From Burkholderiaceae bacterium 16 (lineage in GTDB: Bacteria > Pseudomonadota > Gammaproteobacteria > Burkholderiales > Burkholderiaceae): 64,000 bases of DNA. The stretch is from positions 4,191 to 68,190 of the forward strand of contig JYOD01000057.1 in assembly GCA_000955785.1 (NCBI GenBank), written 5' to 3'. The position numbers and the translations under genes were made by a program. This document shows positions 19,331 to 28,322 of the stretch, piece by piece (the first letter of the stretch is position 1; each line of letters starts with the position of its first letter). The notes under the pieces were generated by a model. That model searched no databases. It was not told the origin of the DNA and saw only the letters and a program-made list of their open reading frames with translations.

Positions 19331-20410
19331 TCAGAGTGCGATGTCGATGTCGTACCAGTCCACCGCTGCGTCGCCCAGCGCCCCGACCTGCTGCGTCTCG
19401 CCGGCCACGAAGGCATCCAGCGGAGCGGCTGCGAGCATGGTCATGCACTCGATACGGTAGCGCATCGAACGCACCCGCGCGAACGGCATGAACAGTCCCA
19501 GCGTCAGCACGTTGGCGATCATGTTGGTTGCGAAGATAAAGAATAGCCGGCTCGCCTTGACCTCGCTACGAAACGCGTGCGGCGCCAGCGTGGTGCGGTT
19601 CCACACCAGGTTCTGCAGGCGGGCCATGAAGAACGGGCCGACCGCCGTCAGCGCCACGTAGAAGCCGATCACGGCCATGCCGATGGCCAGGAACGGCGCG
19701 CCATGTGCCACGCCTATCGCGTTGCCAAGCAAAGCGCCGGCGATCGACGTCACCGCCACCACGGCCAGCATCATGCCAAAGGCGCGCAGATAGACGCCAT
19801 AGAAGTCGCCCGCGGTGGCGTCAATACCAAAGGGCGCCGTGCCGAAACGGGTGTTGTCATGCTGGTACTGCTTGAAGCGCTGATGCGCCAGCGGCGCCAG
19901 CGCATACAGCGTGAACACGCTGAGCACGGGCCAGAGCAGGAACACCTTGTAAGCCTGGGCGTCGCCGCCGGTGAAGGCAAAGCGCAGGCCACGGTAGCTG
20001 GAATTGGCCATGCGAAAGCGCAGCGAGCGCACCAGCAGCAGCGGGAACACCGCTGCCAGCGCCAGGCCCAGCGCCACGGCCAGGAAAGGGGAAACATGAC
20101 TGCTGAGCTGGAAGACCACGGCAAGGCCAAACACGATGGCGCGGCCTTTGAGGATGACAGAGGCACGGCCGTGGTAGTCGAAGCTGGCGCCGTCCAGCCG
20201 CGTGTTGCGGTAGAAGTATTGCATCGTCCGTACCTTGGCCCAGGCCGAATAGATGCCCAGCGTGACGATGGTCAGCAAGGCATTGACGATCCAGATACGG
20301 AAATATTCGGAGCCAGAGCCGATGAACTCGAACTGCAGGGGGCGGGGCCTGGCATCGGGTGCGGGCGATTCGCGAAATAAGGATGGATGAAATCCGTCGT
20401 CTTGTTGCAT
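19331..20410 (-). CDS. DUF898 (YjgN-like) multi-pass membrane protein
   Basis: This 359-residue inner-membrane protein has two internally related halves, each with the YjgN/DUF898 pattern (FEFIGSGSEYFRIWIVNALLTIVTLGIY, later FFIFATNMIANVLTLGLF). About six to eight hydrophobic segments are visible. AAAGAAG precedes the ATG. It is the likely first gene of a two-gene operon with the M48 peptidase. The family has no established function. Confidence 0.88.
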   Translation of the reverse strand: MQQDDGFHPSLFRESPAPDARPRPLQFEFIGSGSEYFRIWIVNALLTIVTLGIYSAWAKVRTMQYFYRNTRLDGASFDYHGRASVILKGRAIVFGLAVVFQLSSHVSPFLAVALGLALAAVFPLLLVRSLRFRMANSSYRGLRFAFTGGDAQAYKVFLLWPVLSVFTLYALAPLAHQRFKQYQHDNTRFGTAPFGIDATAGDFYGVYLRAFGMMLAVVAVTSIAGALLGNAIGVAHGAPFLAIGMAVIGFYVALTAVGPFFMARLQNLVWNRTTLAPHAFRSEVKASRLFFIFATNMIANVLTLGLFMPFARVRSMRYRIECMTMLAAAPLDAFVAGETQQVGALGDAAVDWYDIDIAL

Positions 20411-20962
20411 CTTCTTTTCCCATGAAAATCGCAAAGGGGCGATGTTTCTCACAGATCCTCTGTCCAGGAATGCTGCCAGGCAGAGATGACCACTAGCGAC
20501 CCGCCGCAGCCGCCAGCAATGATTCAATATTGCAACCCTTTGACCTCCAGGGCGTCGGCACTGTAGAAAATGCTTCCCTCATCCAACTGGGCGAGACGCG
20601 CGGGCCATGAAAGTGGATCATTAGTAATCCATCACCCGCCTGGGCTACGCCTTTGGTCTGGCAAGCGCACGCAATGCACGCTTGCCCAGGCGAGTATGCC
20701 ACTGCCCCCGTCTGAAGGTGCTTATTAACGCACACACTATTAATGTGAGGTTGTATCACGCATGCAACCATTCTGGCGAGTGTGGGACGCCGACTCCACC
20801 AGCGGTGTCCTTATTCGTACTAACCCGCATCGTGCCAGGTGCGCGCCGGAGCGCAATGGGCGACACGCAGCCTACAGGTCACATTTCCCGTTTTCAGATA
20901 CTTTTTCCGTCACTTTTTTTCTTTGCTCAATGCTGCGTCGCAGCGAACGGAAGACCGAAAGA

Positions 20963-21084
20963 GTTACAACGAAGAAACATTCTGTTACAGAATTCCGGGT
21001 ATGTAACAAGTGCCAATAAAGCATCTTCATATAAATCATGGACTTATACGCCTTGGCACGGTCGTCGCTCTTATGCCTGTTACA
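20963..21084. promoter_or_regulatory. cluster of GTTACA elements around a sigma-54 promoter
   Basis: GTTACA at 20963-20968, TGTTACA at 20983-20989, its inverse TGTAACA at 21002-21008 and TGTTACA at 21078-21084. The middle pair forms a dyad with a 12-base spacer. Three of the four lie 45-90 bases upstream of the sigma-54 core, the usual place for activator enhancer sites, so they are candidate binding sites for the downstream VpsR-like protein. Confidence 0.5.
21054..21069 (+). promoter_or_regulatory. sigma-54 promoter
   Basis: TGGCACGGTCGTCGCT matches the -24/-12 consensus TGGCACG-N4-TTGCW at every fixed position except one (C for T), with GG and GC separated by exactly ten bases. It points toward the sigma-54 activator gene, whose start lies about 570 bases further on. 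Confidence 0.65.
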
Positions 21085-21314
21085 ACATAAACCGAGTGGC
21101 CTCAGGCAGGCCAGGGTGCATCGGGCAAAGGTCAGAACCCACTATGCGCCACGACCGGAAAATAATGCGCCTCAGGCGCTTTGCGAGGTGAATCACGCGT
21201 TACGGGGGGGAAGCGGTGTTGGGCCAGCCGGGTTGTCTTACATGGCTCACCGCTGGTTCGGCATGCCAAGGCACGCCGGCCCGGCGAGAAAAGGATGTTG
21301 CAGTACTTTACTGC

Positions 21315-21352
21315 GCGGATCGGTCCTCAGGGGAGGAGGAAAACCGATCCGC
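21315..21352. promoter_or_regulatory. 10-bp inverted repeat in the leader region
   Basis: GCGGATCGGT (21315-21324) and ACCGATCCGC (21343-21352) form a perfect 10-bp stem around an 18-base purine-rich loop containing GGGGAGGAGG. It lies downstream of the sigma-54 promoter, so it would be transcribed. It has no U-tract, so it is not a standard terminator. Confidence 0.5.
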
Positions 21353-21639
21353 CGCACCTTACAAAAGTGCGCAAGCCGCGACAAGCGGCAACGCGCCGGA
21401 TGGGAGCGCGCCAGCATGGAGATTGCGCGTTCCTGGAAAACAGACGGGACTGGGAGGTTCGTCTTTGCAGTGGCGTCCGGGGGGGCGTCGGTTCTGAGCC
21501 GACAGCATCTATCTAACGGCCCCGCTCGGGGCATGTCGGATTTCCCACATTGGTCGTGCTGATTACAACTTGGGGCAGCGTGTGTGCGATCAGGCAGCAC
21601 TCGCGCATTTGCATCATAAGAAAAAAAAACGGGGAAATC

Positions 21640-23019
21640 ATGAATGCATACGAGAGCCGTCCGCTACTCTACCTTTCGCGGCAGCATGATGCCGCACTAT
21701 GCCGGTTCCTGACGCAACAGGGCTGGAAGCTCCTGTTTGCCCGCAGCCGAGAGGAACTCGACAGGCTGCCACTCAGCCACCAGCCGATGGCCGGCCTGTG
21801 GGACCTGCACAACGGCTTTGACGAGGATGACCTGGATGCTTATGAGCCCTGGTTCGGCCTCGGCCATATCGGCTGGGTCGGCCTTGTTTCGAGTCTGGAC
21901 TCTGTGCCGGCCGGCCCCCGCAGACTCCTCGGGATGCACTTCGCCGACTACCACACACAGCCTTGCGATATGGAGGCGGTAGCCCGTTCGCTAGGTCACG
22001 CCTTTGGCATGGCGCACCTGCGCCATGCCAACGCCAGCACAGCCGGGCTCCGCTCTTCCGCACCGCACGGCATGATCGGACGCTGCGACGCGATGCAAGA
22101 CCTGTTTCGCGCAATCGGCAAAGTCGCGAAATGGGATGCGCCGGTGTTGATCGCAGGCGAGTCGGGCTCCGGCAAGGAGTTAGCTGCACAAGCGATTCAC
22201 AGCGCGTCGCGACGCGGCAGTGGCCCGTTCGTCGCTGTCAACTGCGCGGCCATACCACCGACCCTCCTGCTATCCGAATTGTTCGGCTATGAGCGAGGCG
22301 CCTTTACCGGGGCCCTCAAACGCAAGCCCGGGCGCATCGAAATGGCGCACGGTGGCACCTTGTTCCTCGACGAAATCGGCGATATGCCGCTGGAAAGCCA
22401 GACCAGCCTGCTGCGATTCCTGGAAACCGGTCGCATCGAACGCCTGGGCGGCACGGAGTCCATCAGCATCGACGCCCGCATTGTCTCCGCCACGCATGTC
22501 GACCTGGAAGCCGCGGTGGCGGCGGAGCGCTTCCGCAGTGACCTATACCATCGCCTGTGCGTGCTGCGCGTCAAGCAGCCGCCGCTGCGTGAGCGCGACG
22601 GAGACATCATCCTGCTTGCGGAACACATCCTGAACGACATCCGGAAGCAGTCGCCCGACCGGATCAAGGGCTTCTCCCCGGCGGCCATCCGCGCGATCAA
22701 TGCGCACAGTTGGCCCGGCAATGTCCGCGAGCTGCTCAATCGCATCCGGCACGCCGCCGCGATGTGCGAGAACGGCGTCGTCAACCCGGCCGACCTGGAC
22801 CTGGAGCCGCCCGCCGAGACCCGCCCGCTCACGCTGGCGGAGATCAGGGAAGCTGCCGAACTGCATGCCATCAAGGCGGCATTGCAACGGCATCACGAAC
22901 GGCTGATCGACGTCGCCGAAGAACTCGGCATATCGCGTGTCACGCTGTTTCGCATGATGCGCGAGCATCGGCTGCAGGTCAGGAAAGGCGAACTGGGCAT
23001 GGTCTGCCTGCAGGGGTGA
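21640..23019 (+). CDS. VpsR-like sigma-54-dependent transcriptional activator
   Basis: This 459-residue enhancer-binding protein has an N-terminal degenerate receiver-like (VpsR-type) domain (about 1-130) in which no standard DD/D/K phosphorylation set is evident. The AAA+ domain follows with Walker A GESGSGKE (about 173-180), the sigma-54 contact loop GAFTGA (about 219-224) and Walker B GGTLFLDEIGDM. A Fis-type HTH ends it (VAEELGISRVTLFRMM, about 430-450). GGGGAAATC precedes the ATG. The intact GAFTGA loop means it should work with RpoN. VpsR relatives control exopolysaccharide or biofilm genes. Here the neighbours are glycosyltransferases and a Flp pilus locus. Direct targets are inferred. 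Confidence 0.88.
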   Translation: MNAYESRPLLYLSRQHDAALCRFLTQQGWKLLFARSREELDRLPLSHQPMAGLWDLHNGFDEDDLDAYEPWFGLGHIGWVGLVSSLDSVPAGPRRLLGMHFADYHTQPCDMEAVARSLGHAFGMAHLRHANASTAGLRSSAPHGMIGRCDAMQDLFRAIGKVAKWDAPVLIAGESGSGKELAAQAIHSASRRGSGPFVAVNCAAIPPTLLLSELFGYERGAFTGALKRKPGRIEMAHGGTLFLDEIGDMPLESQTSLLRFLETGRIERLGGTESISIDARIVSATHVDLEAAVAAERFRSDLYHRLCVLRVKQPPLRERDGDIILLAEHILNDIRKQSPDRIKGFSPAAIRAINAHSWPGNVRELLNRIRHAAAMCENGVVNPADLDLEPPAETRPLTLAEIREAAELHAIKAALQRHHERLIDVAEELGISRVTLFRMMREHRLQVRKGELGMVCLQG

Positions 23020-23315
23020 CGGCGCGCAGCGATGCAATCGCACCTCGCCGGAAATTCGGCTCCGGCGTGGGCAACGCCATACCGTTCTTCCTGAAACGAA
23101 TTCCTGCAAACCTCGCCGCCGTTCCTGCTGGTCGGTGAATCCAACGCAGTCATCGGTCTCAGCGTGATCTCGCTCTCGCCGCCGGGCTGGGGGCTTGGCG
23201 ATGCCGCGGCCAATGTGGCGGGCTTCACCTGGGGCTTCAGGCTCGGGTAACAGACATCTCCGCGAGCCGCTCCAATAGTTGGAAACAATCGAATCCAGTA
23301 AACCCACCGCTCAGC
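23020..23315. other. intergenic region between the activator and the glycosyltransferase operon
   Basis: About 300 bases between convergent genes. I see no gene and no U-tract terminator. Sequence composition starts to fall in G+C here. Confidence 0.4.
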
Positions 23316-24599
23316 TCAACGATGCTCCGGCCGCTCTCGCGAGTTTCGTCGTGCAATGATGACCAGCAAGCAGACCAACAGCGCAGGGGCCCATTGCCCT
23401 ATAGCGGGAAAGAATATGGCAATAAAGCCCTGAACAGGCACCAGCCAGGCGGCAACCAGCACCGCCGCCTCGAAGGCAGTGCACCCGTTTCGCACAAAGT
23501 CGACTGTCAAGAAGGCGATCGGCAATGCGAGCCACGCCAAATCGTAGTAGATGAGATAGGGTTGAAGAAGAATTGTCGCCACCGGGAACACGGCAGCACG
23601 AAGTTCAAACCGAGAGCTTGTGGTCCAAACCCGCGCAGCGATTGCAACGGCAATCAGCGATACCAGTGCATGAGCGAGATACGATATCGATACCGAGTAG
23701 CCCGCGACCCGCGCAATCGCAAACACCGTCGGCGCGCCGTGCAAGATCGACCCACCATTCTCGGCCACGACAAGCCGGAACACTGCCAAGCTGTGAGCGA
23801 ACACCACAAATACCCCGCTGCCAAATGCCACGACGACAAGTCCGCAATACAACAACGAGAACAGCGCAGCGGACGCCAGTGCGCGCCACTGTCTTGCGCA
23901 TAACAACATCAATGGAAACAACACGCCAAGCTGCGGCTTGACACATAGCATCGCAATACAGGCGCCCGCGGCAACCGGATTGCGCCTTAGCAGAACCAGC
24001 CCGCCACCTGCCGCCGCTAGCGTGAGCAGCGAATTTTGACCCGCAAGGAAGGCAACCCATATTCCAGGGAACGCAAGCGCTGGGACTAGCCAACTGACCC
24101 CAGGCAATCGCACTGCGGACCTCAGTACTGTCAAATAAAGCACTGTTCCACACGCGGAGAAAGCGAGAAGGGCTGCGTTGAAAGACAGCCTGGCGATCGG
24201 GTAAATCAGCGCCAGGAAAGTTGGAGGGTAAGCGAACGGCCCGAACACGCCTGCCGGAAGTATCGATGCCTCGGTTGATCGAAGGAGATCCCAGTCATAG
24301 GCCGCCGCCGCGCCGTGCGACATTGCCACACTTGATGCGCTCCAGTACACGGCAAAGTCCCACCCGAACATCGGCGCGCCAGGATTGCCCAATACGAAGC
24401 GCTCCCACCAACAGATGGAAACTAGGATGCATTCGCAGAGGAGTAAGGCACCACAATACAACAGTGCCCGCTGTGAGGATCCCCCCCCCGGTACGAGCGC
24501 GACCGGCTCAGGTAGTTTGCTCCCTGATTTACCGTGGATGATGGACAACGCAGTCCTTTGTTGCGCGCGAGGCGCTTTGGATACTATGAACCGGTACAC
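23316..24599 (-). CDS. GT87-type (DUF2029) membrane glycosyltransferase
   Basis: This 427-residue protein of the GT-C fold has about ten hydrophobic segments. The family pattern is visible: GWDFAVYWSAS in the first periplasmic loop, FAYPPTFLALIYPIARL, AFLAGQNSLLTLA and MLCVKPQLGVLFPLMLL. GT87 enzymes use polyprenyl-phosphate sugars as donors on the periplasmic side. The start is GTG, and the GGGGGCGG upstream is rather distant. A run of nine G (coding strand) falls at codons 38-40. It is the last gene of a three-gene operon behind the GT2 gene that could make its donor. The block looks lower in G+C than its neighbours. Confidence 0.8.
   Translation of the reverse strand: MYRFIVSKAPRAQQRTALSIIHGKSGSKLPEPVALVPGGGSSQRALLYCGALLLCECILVSICWWERFVLGNPGAPMFGWDFAVYWSASSVAMSHGAAAAYDWDLLRSTEASILPAGVFGPFAYPPTFLALIYPIARLSFNAALLAFSACGTVLYLTVLRSAVRLPGVSWLVPALAFPGIWVAFLAGQNSLLTLAAAGGGLVLLRRNPVAAGACIAMLCVKPQLGVLFPLMLLCARQWRALASAALFSLLYCGLVVVAFGSGVFVVFAHSLAVFRLVVAENGGSILHGAPTVFAIARVAGYSVSISYLAHALVSLIAVAIAARVWTTSSRFELRAAVFPVATILLQPYLIYYDLAWLALPIAFLTVDFVRNGCTAFEAAVLVAAWLVPVQGFIAIFFPAIGQWAPALLVCLLVIIARRNSRERPEHR
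24481..24489. repeat. homopolymer of nine C (G on the coding strand) in a glycosyltransferase gene
   Basis: Nine consecutive C on the plus strand fall inside the 5' part of the GT87 gene at 23316-24599. Such tracts are prone to slippage, and a one-base change would frameshift the protein after about 40 residues. Confidence 0.85.
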
Positions 24600-24627
24600 G
24601 TCGAAGACCGCCCCCTACCCGCGCGGA

Positions 24628-25656
24628 CTATCGCCAGTTTTTGGAGAGCCGACGCGCGCTCGGAAGCTCAATGACCCGCCTTGCGTTAGAAAGCGGTCCA
24701 AGCTGGCGCCTTTCCTGATAGCGCCGCCTAACAAGATAAATCGGTCTCCCCTTGGTCTCGTCGTAAATCCGCCCGACATACTCTCCCACAACGCCAATGC
24801 CGACCAATTGGACACCACCGAAGAAAAGCAGGACGGACAATAACGAGGCATAGCCTGGCACATCAATGCCAAGTACCAACGTCCGCACAATTATGAAAAC
24901 GCCATAGCAAAAGGCGAAAAAGGCGGTTAGAAGCCCCATATACATCCAGCTTCGCAATGGCACCGTGCTGAAGCTGGTGATACCTTCCAGCGCGAAGTTC
25001 CACAAACGCCAGCCTGAGAACTTTGAAGCGCCAGCAACGCGGGGCTTTCGCTCATACGGAACAATGACCGTCTTAAAGCCCACCCAAGCGAACAACCCCT
25101 TCATGAAGCGACGGCGTTCCGGCAGTTGCTTGAGCGCGTTAATGACTGCGCGATCCATCAAGCGAAAGTCGCCAACGTTCTCGGGCAACCTCAGATCCGA
25201 CAAACGGTTATGCACGCGATAGTAGGCCGCAGCGGTAGTCCGCTTGAGCAGCGAGTCGCACGTCCGGCTCACCCGCTGAGCTAATACCACCTCGGCACCC
25301 TCCCGCCAACGGGCAATCAAGGTCGGAATCAGTTCCGGCGGATCCTGCAAGTCGGCGTCGATGGGGACAACGGCGTCGCCCAAGGCCTCGTCGATACCAG
25401 CTGTCAATGCCGCCTCTTTACCGAAATTTCTGGTTAGATCTATGACGCGAACACGCGAATCCCGGCCCGAAATGTCGACGAGTGTGTCCAGCGTCCCGTC
25501 TGTACTGCCATCGTTCACGCACACGATCTCGAAACGGATTCCTTCGTCCGACTCGAGTATCGGAATCACCGTCTGGAAGAATTTCCCGATAACCTCGCAC
25601 TCGTTGTAGCACGGCACCACGAGCGAAAGGAGCCTAACATCATTTTGACCCGACAT
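24628..25656 (-). CDS. GT2 polyprenyl-phosphate glycosyltransferase (GtrB/DPM1-like)
   Basis: This 342-residue protein has a cytosolic GT-A domain (LLSLVVPCYNECEVIGKFFQ at the N-terminus, nucleotide-sugar and metal motif PIDADLQDPPELIP near residue 95) and two C-terminal membrane helices (about 230-250 and 265-290), as in GtrB and related enzymes. These move a sugar from a UDP- or GDP-sugar to undecaprenyl phosphate. The ATG at 25656 has GAGGGGGA at ideal spacing; two upstream in-frame starts are weaker. It sits between two GT87 genes, which suggests it supplies their lipid-linked donor. The sugar cannot be told. Confidence 0.88.
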   Translation of the reverse strand: MSGQNDVRLLSLVVPCYNECEVIGKFFQTVIPILESDEGIRFEIVCVNDGSTDGTLDTLVDISGRDSRVRVIDLTRNFGKEAALTAGIDEALGDAVVPIDADLQDPPELIPTLIARWREGAEVVLAQRVSRTCDSLLKRTTAAAYYRVHNRLSDLRLPENVGDFRLMDRAVINALKQLPERRRFMKGLFAWVGFKTVIVPYERKPRVAGASKFSGWRLWNFALEGITSFSTVPLRSWMYMGLLTAFFAFCYGVFIIVRTLVLGIDVPGYASLLSVLLFFGGVQLVGIGVVGEYVGRIYDETKGRPIYLVRRRYQERRQLGPLSNARRVIELPSARRLSKNWR

Positions 25657-25691
25657 GGCTTCCCCCTCAGATCCTCTCATCGACGCGCCAC

Positions 25692-26930
25692 TCAAGCAGC
25701 AACTGCCGGGACTCTCATGCGACGCAATATCATTAGCATCATCAGCACCAGAATGATCGGCCCGATCTGCGGCAGATCGAGCCCTCGGTTAATTCCCAGA
25801 TAGAGTGGCAACAACCATGCCGCGACGAGCAATTCGCGCTCGCCCCGCAACCAACCGCGGCGGACTCCATCCGACACCAAGCCTGCTATAGCGATGCCGA
25901 GCCAGGTCAGTTCGTAGTACCAGACGTACGGACTCACCAAAAGCGTGGCCACTGCAAGGACTGCCGCACGAAGACCCGGTGAACTGTTCTTTCGCCATAC
26001 CTGAAAGGCGGCACAGATTGCCAGCGCGGCGACAACGCCGTGCAGCAGGTAGGCCACGCCAACTGAGCCGCCAGCGAGGAGCGTTGCCGCCAGAACCGTT
26101 GGTGCTGCCGACCATACGTCCTTTCCATGATCAAGCAATCTCTCCCTGATCAGGGTCGCGTTGGTGAAAAATGCTTGCACTGTTTCCCATCCGAACAGGA
26201 AAACGCTTGCAAGTAGTATTAGCAGAGCCGTAAGCCCGGCAATCCAGAGCGTCTTCCATGCTCTTGCGGCGACCAGGGCAACCGGAAAGACCATGGCCAA
26301 CTGCGGCTTGATGCACAGCAATCCAACAAGCATTCCCGACAGTACGGGCCGCTTTTCCATGTGCAGAATGGACCATGCCGCAATGCCTGCCGTAAGGAAA
26401 GAGTTCTGCCCGATCATCGCGACCAGAAAAACGCCGGGAGATGCGATGATCGGAAGCCAGATCGCTGACCGGCGCCTGGCACGCAACCCCAGAAGCGTGA
26501 CGAGAGATGCCGCATATGTGAAACCGGTCACACTAATGAAGAGCAGATAGCTCAATGCATGTGGCAACAGCGACAGCGGGAGCACAAAGAGCAGGAATGT
26601 CGACGGGTAAAGCCATGGCAGAAAGAACTCGTCGCCCGCCGGCATAGATCCGAACGCGGCAATGATCGGGCGAAGCGAGGCGAAGTCATAGACTTTGATC
26701 GGGCTATCCCGCAATGAAAGGTGCGATGCGCTCCAGAACACGGAAAAGTCGGCGCCCGGACGCATCAACTTGTCCGAAGTGAAGCCGTTGGTCACCCATG
26801 CCCAGATCACCAGGATCGCCACATAGATAATCAGCATTGCTACGGAATACACCTGGAGCCGCGCGAGATCGAGCCAATGTGCAGAGGACTCGCGCCCGGC
26901 TTGTCGGGATGTTCCCTCATTCGCAATCAT
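25692..26930 (-). CDS. GT87-type (DUF2029) membrane glycosyltransferase
   Basis: This 412-residue GT-C-fold membrane protein is paralogous to the one at 23316-24599. Shared patterns are GADFSVFWSASHLSL, LPWLYPSTFLLFVLPLSLL, VAMIGQNSFLTAGIAAW and GLLCIKPQLAMVFPVALV. About ten hydrophobic helices are visible. GGGAGGGAG lies directly upstream of the ATG. It is the first gene of the operon, 35 bases before the GT2 gene. Expected role: transfer of a sugar from polyprenyl phosphate to an acceptor in the periplasm, either a glycolipid, a polysaccharide or a pilin. The acceptor is unknown. Confidence 0.8.
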   Translation of the reverse strand: MIANEGTSRQAGRESSAHWLDLARLQVYSVAMLIIYVAILVIWAWVTNGFTSDKLMRPGADFSVFWSASHLSLRDSPIKVYDFASLRPIIAAFGSMPAGDEFFLPWLYPSTFLLFVLPLSLLPHALSYLLFISVTGFTYAASLVTLLGLRARRRSAIWLPIIASPGVFLVAMIGQNSFLTAGIAAWSILHMEKRPVLSGMLVGLLCIKPQLAMVFPVALVAARAWKTLWIAGLTALLILLASVFLFGWETVQAFFTNATLIRERLLDHGKDVWSAAPTVLAATLLAGGSVGVAYLLHGVVAALAICAAFQVWRKNSSPGLRAAVLAVATLLVSPYVWYYELTWLGIAIAGLVSDGVRRGWLRGERELLVAAWLLPLYLGINRGLDLPQIGPIILVLMMLMILRRMRVPAVAA

Positions 26931-27528
26931 GGCTCCCTCCCTCAAATTGTCGTCTGGACCCGGATCACAACGCTTGCGTGCAGACACGCGAGGCATGTTC
27001 GCTATCAAGGTCGGTGGGGCATGCCGCAATGGATCGTCTCAGTGATTCCCCGTTTCCCGTTTTAACAGATCCCGGAAGATAAACAAGTTGAGCAAAGTCG
27101 CGAATTAAGACAGTGAAAATTGCGACGTTTCTTTTTTGAATCATGCGCATCATTTCCCTGCAGGTCGCTACCGCTCTGACATGAACTCCACTTCGTTCGC
27201 AGTTACTGCCAGCCAGTCACGGTTTTCGTGTTTCTAAAGTGAAACATGACCTCCAGAAATTGGCTCAGCCGGCGGTCATCCACACTCTCATCCTTTTTTC
27301 TCGTTAGCGTAGTAGTCGCGCATTTCCGATCTGGCCGCGCCTCCGGAGATCATCCTTTTGGGCGGTAGGGAGACCGCTCCATGCCTCCCCTCGTCCTATC
27401 CCGGTCTGGCGTGAAGAAAGAAGCATGATTCCAGCCAGAAACGGTACCCGCACATGCCAACCCGCAACCCCGATAGCAGTCGAAGCAGAATCCACAAATT
27501 CCCGTGAAATCAATGCGTTGCATTGGGG

Positions 27529-27544
27529 TGGCCCATCTCTTGCC
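27529..27544 (+). promoter_or_regulatory. candidate sigma-54 promoter upstream of the flp/tad operon
   Basis: TGGCCCATCTCTTGCC fits the -24/-12 pattern TGGCAC-N5-TTGC with one mismatch in the -24 hexamer, and GG-N10-GC spacing is exact. It points toward the first pilin gene, about 450 bases downstream. The sigma-54 activator at 21640-23019 is a natural candidate partner. Confidence 0.5.
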
Positions 27545-27589
27545 TTATCCCGGCATAGACGACGCAGCATGAAGCCTCACGATGGCTGC

Positions 27590-27628
27590 GAAGTGAGCAG
27601 TGAGAAGTGAGAAGTGAGAAGTGAGAAG
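27590..27628. repeat. 7-bp tandem repeat, five copies
   Basis: GAAGTGA is repeated five times (second copy GCAGTGA), followed by a partial copy. It lies between the sigma-54 site and the first pilin gene. No function is evident. Confidence 0.85.
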
Positions 27629-27996
27629 CCTGCCGGGGTACCACAATGCAGAGCAGTTCCCGGTGCGTTACTGACACGAACGAGATAACTCATCTGACGC
27701 CATGTCCCATGTTCCACGACATCTGATGCCGTCCTTGCACAGTGAAACGGACCAGCGGATCGCCCGCCTTCGCTGCGCGGAACCCCGCGATTGCCGGGCG
27801 CGCATCGGGGAACCCTGGGCGTCGATGGCTCCCGTAGTTCCACTGCTTCCCGGCAACGGAACAGCCCTCAGCACCGCCCACCAGAACAAGGACGGTCAGT
27901 GGCCATTCCACGCATGCGCAACGTGCGGTCCGCCCTCCAAGTTTTCCTTGTTAGTCGTTGCTAGTCGTTGCTTTTTTTAAACCGAAGGAGATTGTC

Positions 27997-28167
27997 ATGC
28001 AAAACCTCATCGCAAAGACCACGCAGTTCATCCGTGACGAAGACGGCGTGACCGCCATCGAGTATGGCCTGATCGCCGCCCTGATCGCGGTAGTCATCAT
28101 CGCTTCGGTCAGGTTGGTCGGAACCAACCTGAACCTGGTGTTCAGCGACGTTGCAGCTGCTCTGTAG
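27997..28167 (+). CDS. flp: Flp-type pilin 1
   Basis: This 56-residue prepilin has a short charged leader and the Flp processing/assembly motif G/VTAIEYGLIAALIAVV. The conserved Glu and Tyr follow the glycine at which the prepilin peptidase cuts. The remainder is one hydrophobic helix and a short tail ending FSDVAAAL. AAGGAG precedes the ATG. It is the first of three tandem pilin genes, is followed by a hairpin, and is nearly identical to the second. Confidence 0.93.
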   Translation: MQNLIAKTTQFIRDEDGVTAIEYGLIAALIAVVIIASVRLVGTNLNLVFSDVAAAL

Positions 28168-28183
28168 TTCCAAACGGCTGCGT

Positions 28184-28213
28184 AGACGGGAATCCGCCTC
28201 ACGAATCCCGTCT
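28184..28213 (+). promoter_or_regulatory. hairpin between flp1 and flp2
   Basis: AGACGGGA (28184-28191) pairs perfectly with TCCCGTCT (28206-28213) 17 bases after the flp1 stop. There is no U-tract. It probably acts as an mRNA 3'-end stabiliser or partial attenuator that raises pilin transcript over downstream genes. Confidence 0.5.
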
Positions 28214-28322
28214 GCGCCTGCCGCTCCGGAATCCGAAGCACCTCGAGCCTAGTGCAGCAGCAATGCAGCAGACTTCATGCCAATTTTGAGTTGCCACCCC
28301 ACGCGAAAGAAGGAGATAGGTT

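Larger units (their letters stand above)
20411..21639. other. 1.2 kb non-coding region upstream of the sigma-54 activator
   Basis: No convincing gene is present. Open frames here lack ribosome sites and family features. The region is lower in G+C than its surroundings. It holds a near-consensus sigma-54 promoter (21054-21069), four GTTACA-type elements (20963-21084) and a long inverted repeat (21315-21352), described separately. A long 5' leader or a small RNA is possible. Confidence 0.6.
26931..27996. other. 1.06 kb intergenic region between the glycosyltransferase operon and flp genes
   Basis: No supported gene. It holds a good sigma-54 promoter match (27529-27544), a 7-bp tandem repeat (27590-27628) and a direct repeat of TAGTCGTTGC just before the first pilin gene (27953-27972). 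Short open frames around 27700-27980 on both strands have no ribosome site and no recognisable family. Confidence 0.5.

Noticed and set aside
21240..21420. Possible riboswitch (cyclic-di-GMP type) in the activator leader
   Set aside because: The long hairpin is real but the conserved core bases of known riboswitch classes were not recognised.
21038..21562. A possible 174-residue gene upstream of the sigma-54 activator
   Set aside because: No ribosome site, no domains, low-complexity basic composition, and it overlaps the promoter and hairpin elements.
26931..27150. Sigma-54 promoter on the minus strand for the glycosyltransferase operon
   Set aside because: No GC-N10-CC pattern with a reasonable -24/-12 match was found in the upstream region.
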